A stretch of 64,000 bases of DNA from Fragilaria crotonensis (GCA_022925895.1 JAKSYS010000074.1:62001-126000); one strand, 5' to 3'; counted from the stretch's first letter, positions 1-10,023 are shown. The notes: generated by a model from the letters alone, not told the origin. Translations and numbers: made by a program.

Positions 1-1716
1 CAAGCTAGGTCCAAGTCGAATGTTCTTTACACCGAGATTCAACAGGGTCAAGAGTACAGCCGCAGCTTTTTGCTCCAAATGGCTGACCGCCAGTGAGAGT
101 GGCAAGTCGTTTACAGAACAATTCAAAGCCTTGGCGAGTTCCAGTGCGACGACGACGGCAGAATACGAATCATTGCATTGGCCCATATCAAGCACGCGAG
201 GAAGTCCATTGGCAAGGGTCTCGCCGTGAAGCTTGGGAGAATGAATAAGTCTATTCTTTGCACAGCCCATGGTCAAGATGAGGGAGTCCGCCGGTGTGGC
301 TTCCGCCAATTCAGTGAAATAGCTCCTGTCCCACTGGCTTCCATCGCAACCGCCAATCAAGAAGATCCGGCTAAGAGCACCAGACTTGGCAGCATCAATG
401 ATCTGATCTACCATGGGGAGGACAACTCGATGGTTAAAGCCCACTGTGTGGTATCGAGCTGGTTCAATAGTTCGTGGGAACCCCTTTTCGTGTCGCGCTG
501 ACTCAATAACCTTGCTAAAGTCGCGATCTTTGACATGCTCGACACCGTCGATACCGACTTCATTCATTGTGAACAATCGATTCTTGTACGCGCGTCGTGG
601 TTCGAGGATGCAGTTGGTAGTCACAACGATTGGGCCGGGGAAGCTGGCAAATTCAATCTTTTGGGCCTGCCAGGCAGTGCCGAAGTTTCCTGCAAGGTGG
701 GCAAACTTTCGAAGTTCAGGATAGGAATGAGCGGGAAGCATTTCACCGTGTGTGAAGACGTTGATACCAGTGCCTTCTGTCTGTTGGAGCAGAGCATGTA
801 AGTCCGCCATATCATGGCCTGAGATCAGAATAGCCTTCCCTTGAACCGCTGTCAGTCGGACTGGAGATGGCACCGGATCTCCAAAATTGGTAGCATGCGA
901 CTGATCCAAGAGTGCGAGAACTTGCGCGTTGACAGCTCCAACACGAAGGGCAGTGGCTAGTAGCCCTTGCATATCAGGCTCGTTAGACGCCAACTTGGTC
1001 CAAATTTCGTGAATGCTCTTCATGATTTCTTCGTCCATAAATCCCAATTGTGAACAGTGAGCTGCATACGCGCATGCACCCTTGAGCCCGTATGTACCGA
1101 CTTCGTTAAGAGAGAAGCATGACTGATCACCCATGGCAGCCGCACGATTAGGAACTGATACGGACCTGCCAAATTGTTCGAGATCATCATTATCCTCTAC
1201 TTGTAGTGCAGCCACTGGTTCGGTCGGTGCAGCTCCCCCCTTAGTAGCAACCAATTTCTCGAGGTTACTCTTGATCTGCATGCCTTGCTTGATAAATTCA
1301 GAAATGCGATCTTCTGAGAAGTTAACATTTGTGAGAGTTGAAAAGGCAGCTGAGAGAGTCCAAACGTTTGGATCGTGCATTTCTTCTGGCGTGGCTCCAG
1401 CAGCCCGGGCAGCAACACACCAGGAAGAAACCGACTTGATGACCTCAACAAGTGCATCCTGAACAGCAGCTGTTTCAGGGGTCTTGCCGCATACACCCAG
1501 AGTCGTACAAGCAATGTGTTCCGATGTCTGTTCGCATTGACGGCAAAACATGGCGGTCTCAACGACAGGTGCTGCTTCCGCAGGTTGCGCTGAAAGGAAA
1601 CGGTGCACGCTGGATAGTGCTTGCACGTTGACTCGACTAGCCGCGACTAGAGAGGAACGCAGCTGCAAAGGGACTCTGCGAGTCAATACAGTCGCTGCGG
1701 CTCGACGAATGAACAT
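1..1716 (-). CDS. hcp: hybrid cluster protein (hydroxylamine / NO reductase), mitochondrial, 3' end cut by window
   Basis: 572 codons are open from the ATG at 1716 to the window edge. Residues 1-55 are rich in Arg, Ala and Ser with almost no acid, as in a mitochondrial presequence. The mature protein starts at about M56 with MFCRQCEQT. C58, C61, C70 and C76 give C-x2-C-x8-C-x5-C, the shorter (class I-like) cubane motif rather than the longer enterobacterial one. Candidate hybrid-cluster ligands are all visible: H301 (SGHDM), E325 (HGEML), C369 (TTNC), C457 (GGCDG), C485 (MGCAKN), C514 (GQCND), E548 and K550 (LEQK). The reading ends at NIRLGPSL, a few dozen residues short of the usual C-terminus. 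The family reduces hydroxylamine in vitro and is linked to nitric oxide detoxification. No frameshift or intron is seen. It diverges from the diflavin reductase at 2233. Confidence 0.93.
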   Translation of the reverse strand, partial: MFIRRAAATVLTRRVPLQLRSSLVAASRVNVQALSSVHRFLSAQPAEAAPVVETAMFCRQCEQTSEHIACTTLGVCGKTPETAAVQDALVEVIKSVSSWCVAARAAGATPEEMHDPNVWTLSAAFSTLTNVNFSEDRISEFIKQGMQIKSNLEKLVATKGGAAPTEPVAALQVEDNDDLEQFGRSVSVPNRAAAMGDQSCFSLNEVGTYGLKGACAYAAHCSQLGFMDEEIMKSIHEIWTKLASNEPDMQGLLATALRVGAVNAQVLALLDQSHATNFGDPVPSPVRLTAVQGKAILISGHDMADLHALLQQTEGTGINVFTHGEMLPAHSYPELRKFAHLAGNFGTAWQAQKIEFASFPGPIVVTTNCILEPRRAYKNRLFTMNEVGIDGVEHVKDRDFSKVIESARHEKGFPRTIEPARYHTVGFNHRVVLPMVDQIIDAAKSGALSRIFLIGGCDGSQWDRSYFTELAEATPADSLILTMGCAKNRLIHSPKLHGETLANGLPRVLDMGQCNDSYSAVVVALELAKALNCSVNDLPLSLAVSHLEQKAAAVLLTLLNLGVKNIRLGPSL

Positions 1717-2232
1717 GGTATTCTGCTGCTACGTATAGTGATAAATGATGATGAATATCTATGATTGTGAGCAGAATAATGTGTACGAGAGAAGGGAACA
1801 GCGCAATCGGGTTCGCATTCATGTTTTTTGTATGACTTAACGTCAATTTACGGTTCTTGAAGGTTCTCTTTCGTCACGGCAGTTCTCAAGTGCAAACTTC
1901 TTCACTGAGAGTACGTCATTATCCCATCACCACATTGACACAAACCCTATGTACAATGCCCTGCTACAGCCCCAAATCTTAATATTACATATAGTAGCTG
2001 CAGTTGCGTTGTAGAACCTAGCCCCAAAACCTCCTAGAGTGCCGGAAGTATTATGTATTCTGTGAACTGTTCTGAATGTAAAACTTCAACGTCACCACCT
2101 GATCAAGGACAGATCCATCAAGGTTGCAGAGAACTCGAGTCTGGGTTGGCCCGATTGCTGGCGCACTGATGGCACATGGTCATGTTTTGTCCATTCCAGT
2201 CTCCCATTTTGATCGATGGATTGATAATCAAA
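1717..2232. promoter_or_regulatory. shared divergent promoter region between hcp and the diflavin reductase
   Basis: About 516 bp separates the two start codons and no coding sequence is apparent in it. The two genes point away from each other, so both 5' UTRs and promoters must lie here. I see no reliable TATA box or known operator, and the interval is called from position only. If the upstream ATG at 2176 of the reductase were used, the gap would be 459 bp. Confidence 0.5.
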
Positions 2233-4209
2233 ATGCCAATACAGCAAGCACTGCGAACACTAACCCCGCACTTGAAAGGCCAATCTAGTGTCTTTGGTTT
2301 GCTGCGAAGGTCGTCTGCTCTATCATGGGACAAAGGAAGCAGTTGTCCAAGATTGTCCTTGAGATTTCGACGCTTTTCATCCTCAACAACGCCACAACAA
2401 CAACGACCACCGGTTGTGCGAATCCTCTACGGATCGCAGGGAGGAACTGCCCAAATGTTTGCAATGCAATTGCAACAGGAACTTGAAGAGCGGTGGGGTG
2501 GAGGCCACGATACCAAGGACGGCGACAAACAAGATAGTCTAGAGATTCGTGCACTCAATGAAGTGGTGGATACGATGGAATCGAGCGCCGACATCCACAA
2601 TGCCAATGCTGACGACATACACGTGATTCTCGTGTCCGTGACTGGAGTGGGGGAGCCACCGGACAACGCTCGCATCTTTTACGACTGGCTCATGATGAGG
2701 GATTCGCCCATGAATCTCAAATATACGTTATTTGGACTCGGCAACTCGATTGCTCATCCGAAGCACTACAATGTTATAGCCAAGAACATGGATTCAAAAC
2801 TACAAGAACTGGGCGCTCAAAGAGTCTACCCCATGGGACTTGGTGACGATGGTGATTGCATCGAAGATGACTTTGATCAGTGGATGGAGGGGCTATTGAG
2901 ACGAATTCGAACAGCTGCGACTGATGAAGACACTCCACCTGTTGAGGACTCGCCCAACTCGGGGAGCGTGCGAAATGTTCAGCATATTGTTCCTCCAACC
3001 AAAGCCAGGAACGAACCGCTTCTTCTAAGGCCTCCGGTCGCTTTGCCGTCGATTCATAAGAATTTGATGCATGTTCCCTTCTACCAGGATCATGTCGATT
3101 GGATGGAAGTTGTCGCTCACCGCACATTGTCCCTTGACGGAGGAGAGCAAGGATTGCGCGAACTATATCTACAGTTGCCGCCCAACGTTACATATGAGGC
3201 CGGAGACCATGTCATTCTATATCCTCGCAATTCCAGATGCATGGTTGATGCACTCCTGCAGCTGTACAAACCAACAGGTCCACATTCGGTGATTGTTGAT
3301 GGAGGGCCAGGTTATCCACATCCTGCTGGTATCAGTATTTACGAAACGCTCACGCATTGTGTCGACCTCGGTGCTTTGCCTTCGCCGTCGCTTGCGCGAT
3401 ACCTTTTACAGGTGGACGATATTGATTATAAGGGATACATTGCTGGTCCTCGTCGGACTATACTGAATTTGATACACGAGACGGGAGCTGCGCCTCCACT
3501 TCAGGACTTGCTTCACATGCTCCCAAAAATGCAGCCGCGATACTACTCGATCGCTTCGTCTCCGAAGGTGCACCCGCATCAGGTCGTGGTCACGTATCGA
3601 CCCGTCAAATACGTTTCCTCTACAGGTAGCTTTCGAGAAGGCGTGTGTACAAGCTACATGTCGACGCTAACAAGTGGCAGCCACATTGTCGGAGGGATTC
3701 GCAGCAATCCATCGTTTCGACTCCCGTCAGATTCACAAGTTCCCATCATCATGATCGCCGGTGGCTGTGGAATTGCACCCATTCGTGCGTTTTTGGAGGA
3801 TCGAGTGGCATCGATGTCAGAATCTAACATCATGGGAGAGTCACTGCTCTTCTTGGGTTTTCGTTCTCCCTCGGACCAAGTGTATCAAGACTTGATTGAC
3901 CATTCTTTATCATGTGGAGCCCTTTCGTCGGCGTACATTTCTTATTCTCAGGAATGCATTTCCGATGATCAGAGGTGCCAGCTTGTGACACAGACAGTGA
4001 GAGAGCATGGGAGTGCTATTATTGACGGGATCGAAAACCGTGGAGCGCATGTCTATCTCTGCGGCGGGGCGCGCAGTTTCGGAGCTGCTGTGGAGGCCAC
4101 ATTCGTGGACCTGCTGGAAGCTCATAATGGACTGGATTCAGACGGAGCTACCGCATACTTGCGTCGGCTTGTCGCCGAAGGTCGACTTTGTGAAGATCTG
4201 GCAGACTAG
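2233..4209 (+). CDS. diflavin NADPH oxidoreductase (cytochrome P450 reductase family), mitochondrial
   Basis: 658 residues, intact. The ATG at 2233 is preferred over the in-frame one at 2176 because it starts a basic, Ser-rich, acid-poor leader of about 50 residues, typical of mitochondrial import. Domains in order: an FMN-binding flavodoxin fold (YGSQGGTAQ from residue 66, then SVTGVGEPPDN and LFGLGNS); a connecting region; an FAD-binding domain (RYYSIASSP from R436, GVCTSYM near 470); an NADPH domain (AGGCGIAPIRAF near 510, FLGFRSPSD, VYLCGGARSFG). The family passes hydride from NADPH through FAD and FMN to a one-electron acceptor. The FMN loop reads TGVGEP where many P450 reductases have YGEGDP. 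The protein ends in LCEDLAD without the terminal aromatic residue that stacks on FAD in P450 reductase. The divergent hcp neighbour suggests the hybrid cluster protein as electron acceptor, which is an inference. A Tah18-type or sulfite reductase-type role is an alternative. Confidence 0.9.
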   Translation: MPIQQALRTLTPHLKGQSSVFGLLRRSSALSWDKGSSCPRLSLRFRRFSSSTTPQQQRPPVVRILYGSQGGTAQMFAMQLQQELEERWGGGHDTKDGDKQDSLEIRALNEVVDTMESSADIHNANADDIHVILVSVTGVGEPPDNARIFYDWLMMRDSPMNLKYTLFGLGNSIAHPKHYNVIAKNMDSKLQELGAQRVYPMGLGDDGDCIEDDFDQWMEGLLRRIRTAATDEDTPPVEDSPNSGSVRNVQHIVPPTKARNEPLLLRPPVALPSIHKNLMHVPFYQDHVDWMEVVAHRTLSLDGGEQGLRELYLQLPPNVTYEAGDHVILYPRNSRCMVDALLQLYKPTGPHSVIVDGGPGYPHPAGISIYETLTHCVDLGALPSPSLARYLLQVDDIDYKGYIAGPRRTILNLIHETGAAPPLQDLLHMLPKMQPRYYSIASSPKVHPHQVVVTYRPVKYVSSTGSFREGVCTSYMSTLTSGSHIVGGIRSNPSFRLPSDSQVPIIMIAGGCGIAPIRAFLEDRVASMSESNIMGESLLFLGFRSPSDQVYQDLIDHSLSCGALSSAYISYSQECISDDQRCQLVTQTVREHGSAIIDGIENRGAHVYLCGGARSFGAAVEATFVDLLEAHNGLDSDGATAYLRRLVAEGRLCEDLAD

Positions 4210-4669
4210 TTATGAGACTTGCAAAGCCACTCAACGCGCTATAAATGTGCTGTTTCAATACTTACCTAGCTAGTAGACTAGTCAGTAGTCCGCTCAATGG
4301 AGCAGAACAGTGATGCATGTCGAGAAAATGGAGCCAAATGCACACTCGTGCATACAATGCACGGTTAACCCCACCACCAATGAGGTTTGTTTTGACTTCA
4401 GTCGTAGTCAATTGCAGGTAAAACAGGCATATGTGTAGGCTTCATGGAAAACGTTCAAAGAGCATTTCTGCTGGGCGTTGCACAGAGGACGGTTTCAAGT
4501 CAGGGCTTGTCCATCGGTGGATATAACGGAGTGATGAGAGTGGTGATGCAAATTAATACGATTATTGGGCATAACAAGAGGGGCGAAATGCATTATATTC
4601 CAATACTCGAGGAAAGGCTCTCCGTTTCGGTGCTCAGCGCTTCCGTCGGGTTTGCATCGACACTGCTGG
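4210..4669. other. intergenic, 3' flank of the diflavin reductase
   Basis: About 460 bp follow the reductase stop codon. Short open stretches exist on both strands but none resembles a protein. No repeat or RNA gene was recognised. Confidence 0.4.
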
Positions 4670-5395
4670 TATTTATGCCCAAAAAAGGGCGTGCCCTTTC
4701 CAGAGTCTCCTCCCTTGTTTTCCCTTTCCGGAGTCTCCACTGTCACCTTCGTTGTCTCCCTTGCCCTTACCATAGTCATCGTTGTCGTCACCCTTCTTGC
4801 CCTGCTTTCCGGAGTCTCCTCCCTTTTCCTTTCGGGAGTCATCGTCGTCACCTCCTTTACCTCCCTTGCCCTTACCATACACCGCCCTTCTTGTCCTTTT
4901 CAGAGTCTCCGCCTCCCTTTCCATTTCCAGAGTCATCGTTGTCGCATCCTTTGCCTCACTTGCCCATACCATACATCGCCCGTCTTGCCCTTTCCAGGGT
5001 CGTCACCTCCTTTGCCTCCCTTGCCTCTCTTGCCCTTACCATCATAGTCATCGTCGTTGTCGCCCTACTTTCCTTTCCGGAGTCCCATCTCTCTCACTTT
5101 CCGGGATCATTATCGTCGTAAATGAGCAACCACTGCTCAAAGGTGTTTTCAGTGTATCTTTCACCAAAACCTTGAAATTCGCGGTGATCCAGAATTTTCT
5201 CTCGCGTACAGCCTACATGGGAATCAGTACATTTTCAATGTGCTTCCACGTGGCATGTCAGTTTCAGGCCTCAAATCGACTCCGTCAATACCCGGAAGAA
5301 CGAAGAATCCGTGCACCCTGTGCTACTTGTACCTCCCACCTCAATGAGCACACATGTGCACTCCTTCGTCGTTCTTCGGGGTACAAGGTACTCTA
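4670..5395 (-). pseudogene. relic of a Gly/Lys/Asp-repeat (probably secreted) protein
   Basis: On the minus strand 5118-4680 is an imprecise tandem repeat whose best frame gives runs such as GKGKGGKGG, DDDDS and GDSGK. The frame changes several times between units: GKGKRGKGGKGGDDPGKG near 5040-4990 is followed by a stop, and GKGKGGKGGDDDD resumes near 4900 in another frame. Upstream, 5220-5100 encodes a plausible globular stretch (EFQGFGERYTENTFEQW, LIYDDNDPGK) that ends at a stop. The 5' part ends where a transposon begins at 5396. The G/K/D repeat resembles low-complexity secreted proteins of diatoms, but no family can be named. A spliced gene is possible, though the number of frame changes inside the repeat argues for decay. 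Confidence 0.5.
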
Positions 5396-6877
5396 CTAGT
5401 GTCTAAACGCCCGAAATCTTTAATTAAAGATCGCTCAGTGGTAAAATCTTTAATTATTAAAGATTGATTTTTGCCCTTCCTTAACTTCGTCATTGTATCT
5501 TTTTTGCCAAAATAACTACGGCCAATGTGTTCTTCATTGAGTCAAGCCTTGTGGGCCAAATGAGGTCATCTTAGTCAGCGACAGTTCCTGTCTTAGGTTC
5601 AGGAACACAAAACTGAAGCCTATTTTTCCGAGTTTTTTTGCTCGGATAATACCCGGATGTACAGTACGCGAAGTACGCAGGCTACATAACCTCAAGTCGT
5701 TCGAGGCTGCAACAAACGCATTGAGTTCATCGCTTTCCACTTCGATTAAGCCACAACACTCAAGCGCAATGGTGTTGAACATTCTTTAAAGAAGAGGTAT
5801 GTACTTGGTGTGATTCTCTAACTTTTGTTATTTCTTGAGTTGTGAGAATGAGTTTTTCTCAAGTTTTTTTTCGAATACAACCATCGCATCAACACCCCAT
5901 TTCTTACATCTTATGCCGTGTACGGCTTGCAGTGACCATGCCATGAACATGCTGACTCAAGACTCTCTCCCTCTTGGTGCATTGCTTGAAGCAATCGTGA
6001 TGTTTGACCTGTCCCTGCTCAGTTTTTGTCGCAATACAGTAGAGGCCTTTGTACCCCGGCGGGATGGTGTGTTGCGATTCAGTTAAAGGGACTTCAAGAC
6101 CAAACCCGTGGCGCTGCAAATGTGCTGATGAAACAATGAAGATCAAGCATCTGCAGTTGTGCCAAGGATGTTGAACGCTCTGCATGACACGAGGAGGACG
6201 ATGATGACTCAATTCGGTGATCTCTTACAACGTGAGAATTGCCACATGGCAAGCTCATGTTGTGCATGCACTGTCACAGCCATCACAGCGCAGCATCCAG
6301 TATTGCTATCAATAGAAGCTGGCATGGGACAATAGCAGTTGCAATGGAAGTAATCTTTCTGGGAGCCATGTCAGCAGGACAGTCAGAGCGACTAATATGA
6401 TGACACCACCTGCCTGGTGCAACTCGCTCTTGTTACACAACCGATGACAAACCATGATAGATGCCCGGCACTATTGCTTCTACAAGGGCTCAATGGAGTG
6501 AAGCAGACAAGCCTATGGTGGAACACTCTGACATTAATGGACTGCTGGTTGCTCGGGTGCTCACGGTATGAAGGCACATTGGAGTGCATGAGACAATGTT
6601 GATTTTCCACACCATGAGGGAAAGTTATACATTCTGACCAAGCTACAAAGCTTCTACAGTAAATAATCAATAGCTTTCAATTGCAACTTTATCAATCTAA
6701 GGCTGATCTGTGATGATATTGATGCCGGTGGTCGGCCATTGTCAAAGCCAAATTTTGTGTTGTTGATGGTACACTTCGTACATTGACCGTCTTGCTAAAC
6801 GTACGAAAATGGCCATCTTTAAAAAAAGACAACTTTGTCGTTAATTAAAGAAACCCCCCCGGGCGTTTAGACACTAG
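5396..6877. mobile_element. non-autonomous DNA transposon with 18-bp terminal inverted repeats and TA duplication
   Basis: CTAGTGTCTAAACGCCCG at 5396-5413 is the exact reverse complement of 6860-6877. Both ends are flanked by TA (5394-5395 and 6878-6879), so the element is 1,482 bp with a TA target duplication, as in Tc1/mariner-like elements. The A/T palindrome ATCTTTAATTAAAGAT lies just inside the left end, and a related TTTAATTAA is near the right end. No open frame inside (the longest is about 100 codons) resembles a transposase, so it would need a transposase in trans. Its left end abuts the Gly/Lys/Asp-repeat relic. Confidence 0.75.
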
Positions 6878-6879
6878 TA

Positions 6880-7148
6880 TCGGATGAGATATTGCGCATT
6901 CAATTAATAATGCAAAAACCGTTATTGACTCTGGGATAAAGTACATTTTTGGAAAGTATACAAAAACAGGAGTCGTAACGGTCTTTTACCGAGAGGCCGG
7001 CTGGATCGGTACACGGCTTAATGGGTCAAATGGTCTCTACCGGTAGTCTCTAGTGTATGAGCGTACGATGCAGGCACGCGATGGAACATCGACGACATGG
7101 GCGCAGAAGGAAAATGGAGCGAAATGTTACGTCGGAATGACAGGTCGT
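6880..7148. other. intergenic gap with no recognised feature
   Basis: About 270 bp lie between the TA-flanked transposon and the inverted-repeat pair. Nothing recognisable was seen on either strand. Confidence 0.35.
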
Positions 7149-7829
7149 ACTACCACATAAAAATGGCTTCGACCCAATAAAATGACTTTGAACCAATCTC
7201 ATGTGAAATTCAATGACCTCTACACAAAAACACTGCAATTTTCATTATTTCACACCGTGATCTATTGTAAAGCTCTCCTTAGTGAACAAATAGAGGTATG
7301 TTCTGCAGAGAGAAAAGCAATATAATTGCTCAGTTCTCTCAAATACGCATACCGTAGATGAGACGTCAAAACATTTCTGTACGACCCTTTTTCACACGTC
7401 GAGGATGCCCTCCAAATCTTTATAAATTACAGTTCTGGATATTTTCATACGTCTGCGAGGAGAAATCCACTTGGCGTTTGTACCACACGTTGTGGTACAA
7501 ACATCTCGTTCAAAACCCTGTACCGATACGCATTTCGATTTACCGAACACTTGTGAAATAAATCAAGACCAGAATATAAAATATTATTCATTCATGAAAA
7601 CAAATTTATACACGACTTTGACCCAGTAAATCAAAAACGAAGACTTGTTTATCATCGATAGCTAATTCAGATGTTGCTCCAGTACTTTCATCATTCTTCA
7701 TTGCTGTTGACAGGGTAATGAAGGATCTATGATACGAACTGTTAGTAAAACATTTATGTGTTTCTGCCGAGATTTGGTAAGTCAAAACTCTTGTGAAACT
7801 ATTGGTTCAAAGCCATTTTTATGTGGTAC
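7149..7829. repeat. imperfect inverted-repeat pair bounding a possible small transposon
   Basis: TACCACATAAAAATGGCTT at 7151-7169 recurs reverse-complemented at 7811-7829. Similarity continues inward as GACCCAAT against GAACCAAT. The 620-bp interior has no recognisable gene. No clear target duplication was found, so this may be the remains of a MITE. The right arm ends 22 bp before the tyrosine-recombinase retrotransposon begins. Confidence 0.4.
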
Positions 7830-7851
7830 CAGTAGTACAAGGGTACATGGT

Positions 7852-8150
7852 CGAAATAAATTCCGAGTCTTGTCCGCATTTCTCTAAGTCCGTTTAGTCG
7901 GATGAGTCGGCCGCCTAGTGGTTTCGTCGTACCGCTGTCTCGCGTACTGTCGCGTCGATTCGTGTGTTGCTGTGTGTGGTTTTCTGGATTCTCCTTCATG
8001 TTCACGAGGCTAGTGGAACTAAATAGATGGCATCGGAATCTGGTCCTAATAGTTTTGTCTCTCTCTCCTGGTTCGTCTCGCGGGGTCGGTCCCGTGATAT
8101 TCATCTAGCGGGGGTCCGTCGCGTCGTTGTGAGTCGACCTGGTTTCCGCC
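7852..8150 (-). repeat. split direct repeat A, outer copy
   Basis: 299 bp starting CGAAATAAATTCCGAG. It matches 8391-8686 with three differences, all in homopolymers or a TC run (GGTTTTC/GGTTTC, TCTCTCTCTCC/TCTCTCTCCC, GCGGGGG/GCGGGG). Confidence 0.9.
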
Positions 8151-8239
8151 CCATGCAGTGCATGGCCAGGAGGTAACCGGCGCCGGAGGCGCCGATGAAC
8201 CTAGGCATCGGGCCAGGAGAGGAGGTGTGGGTGGGTGGG
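8151..8239. repeat. 89-bp spacer with nested hairpins inside the split repeats
   Basis: The spacer contains CCATGCAGTGCATGG and GGCGCCGGAGGCGCC, both able to form perfect short stems, followed by a G-rich tract. It occurs once in the window, between inner B and outer A. Confidence 0.6.
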
Positions 8240-8390
8240 ATTAACTAGAGTAGTGTCTTTGTTGATTCGAGTTCGTCCGGATTGTGAGCAATTCGCATCT
8301 TGTGTTGTGTCCGGGTGTTCGTCTGTCTGTGTCTCGTGTTCGTCTGTCTGACGGCGACTGCTCTCCCTTTCCCGAACTTCGGACATGCCA
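8240..8390 (-). repeat. split direct repeat B, inner copy
   Basis: 151 bp from ATTAACTAGAGTAG to GGACATGCCA. By eye it is identical to 21085-21235. It abuts inner repeat A exactly at 8390/8391. Confidence 0.9.
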
Positions 8391-8686
8391 CGAAATAAAT
8401 TCCGAGTCTTGTCCGCATTTCTCTAAGTCCGTTTAGTCGGATGAGTCGGCCGCCTAGTGGTTTCGTCGTACCGCTGTCTCGCGTACTGTCGCGTCGATTC
8501 GTGTGTTGCTGTGTGTGGTTTCTGGATTCTCCTTCATGTTCACGAGGCTAGTGGAACTAAATAGATGGCATCGGAATCTGGTCCTAATAGTTTTGTCTCT
8601 CTCCCTGGTTCGTCTCGCGGGGTCGGTCCCGTGATATTCATCTAGCGGGGTCCGTCGCGTCGTTGTGAGTCGACCTGGTTTCCGCC
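8391..8686 (-). repeat. split direct repeat A, inner copy
   Basis: 296-bp copy of 7852-8150. It lies at the 3' edge of the recombinase reading frame, whose last codons run into it. Confidence 0.9.
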
Positions 8687-9987
8687 ATTTTCCGGTTGTC
8701 GTTCGTCCGCAGGATCATGGGCGACTGTGAAGAAAGTTTGTCGATTCGTCATGCGCGTGGCGACCCCGATCGTGGTGTCTGGCACTTGGATGCGTAGGTA
8801 TCTCATGAACGTCCTGCTCCGCCAACGGCCCACCATCTGTATCGTTTCGCTTGGCACACCTGCCAAGTGCATTGCCATGGCCGCGCCCGACCTAATCGAG
8901 TGCGTACCGATTCGATCGGCCTGGAGTCCCAGCCTCTCTCCCGATAGTATTGTCGCGGCCCTCAGCTGTTCGAGGATCGTTTTCGAAGAGACGTGTTCGA
9001 GCTCGTTCGATGTTGTCGATACGAAAGCGTTTATCTTCGGGTTCGTCCGACCAAGTCGTTCGTAGCCTCTAATTCTGTGAATCAATTCCGCAAGTGTCCG
9101 TACCGGACATATGTCTGCCTGACCGGGGTTGTTGTTCCTGTGCTGCGTCACCTTCGCTCCTTTGTCTCCGTTCTTTTGTTGTCGATAGGTGATCGTTACG
9201 GCGTCTGCATTTCGGGTTTGTTCGTAGGAGAAAGTCGTCAGCGTTTCGTCCTGTTTCCTGAATCGAACGTCGTCTACTCTGACTACCGATGTTCGTCTGC
9301 CGCCTCCCACGTCGGAGTATTCGCAAGACCTCATGGCGAAGAAAAGGCCGTGACCACCAGTTGTCCGACTGCCACGTCCAACTCGTTCCTGGACCAGGAT
9401 CTCACCTTCCTGATCACTTCAAGAGGAATGGCTTGTTGTTGTGCGACTCCGGGTCGTCGTCCGCGTACTTCTTCAATTGTAAAGCCAGAAGGGGTCGAGG
9501 CGTCCGGCGGAGTCGTGGATTGGGCTCTCAAGTTTGTTAAGCCTGAAGGTCTGAGCCACACCGTCGAGGGTGGCACGAATGGTACCGGACATGGCTCCAT
9601 TGCCATCTGTCGCAGGCTGTCTGAGCGAAGCCGTCCGTCCCGAAGGGCGGCAGCGAAACACGCGAAGATTTCCGTCCTTTCGTTTCGTCCGAACCGGCGG
9701 AGAAAAGGGTCGAGGTCGACTCCGACTCGCTCGAGGAATCGTGCGTAGCAGTTCCAGCTGCTGCTGCGCTTGGCGCGGGTTGAGTCGGCAAGAGCTGCGT
9801 TTTGGGCAGCAGACGCAGCCAGTCTCCAATCTGCGAAATGAGGGCTGGCTGCAAGGGGATGATCCTGAAGTTCTGTGGGACAAAGGGTGAGCCATGTTTC
9901 CTGATGAGCGAGGTGACCTCGTCGTCGTCGAGCGCGAAGTCTCGCGATAAAATGTCCGCCACCTTGTTCTCTCGCCCCGGGAACCAT
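8642..9987 (-). pseudogene. tyrosine recombinase of the DIRS-like element, one frameshift
   Basis: The N-terminal part (9987-9331) carries the SAM-like core-binding domain: SSSWNCYARFLERVGVDLDP, then a helical region to VGQLVVTAF. The catalytic part (9334-8642) has the R-H-R-Y set: Arg in MRSCEYSD, THSIRSGAA (H-x-x-R), GRW (the H/W position), and the nucleophile Tyr in FMRYLRIQV. The two parts are out of frame at about 9340, where VVTAFSSP-stop would become VVTAFFFAMRSCEY if one T were added to a T run. That makes it either a real single-base loss or a consensus error. The enzyme would insert the circular cDNA by site-specific recombination. Confidence 0.85.
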
Positions 9988-10023
9988 TGAGTGTAGTGGT
10001 CGATCTCGTGCGTCAGACAGAAA

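Noticed and set aside
4444-5399. Overlapping plus-strand ORFs rich in Ser, Pro and Leu
   Set aside because: They are antisense readings of the Gly/Lys/Asp repeat. The minus strand gives the more protein-like composition, and several frames are open only because of low complexity.
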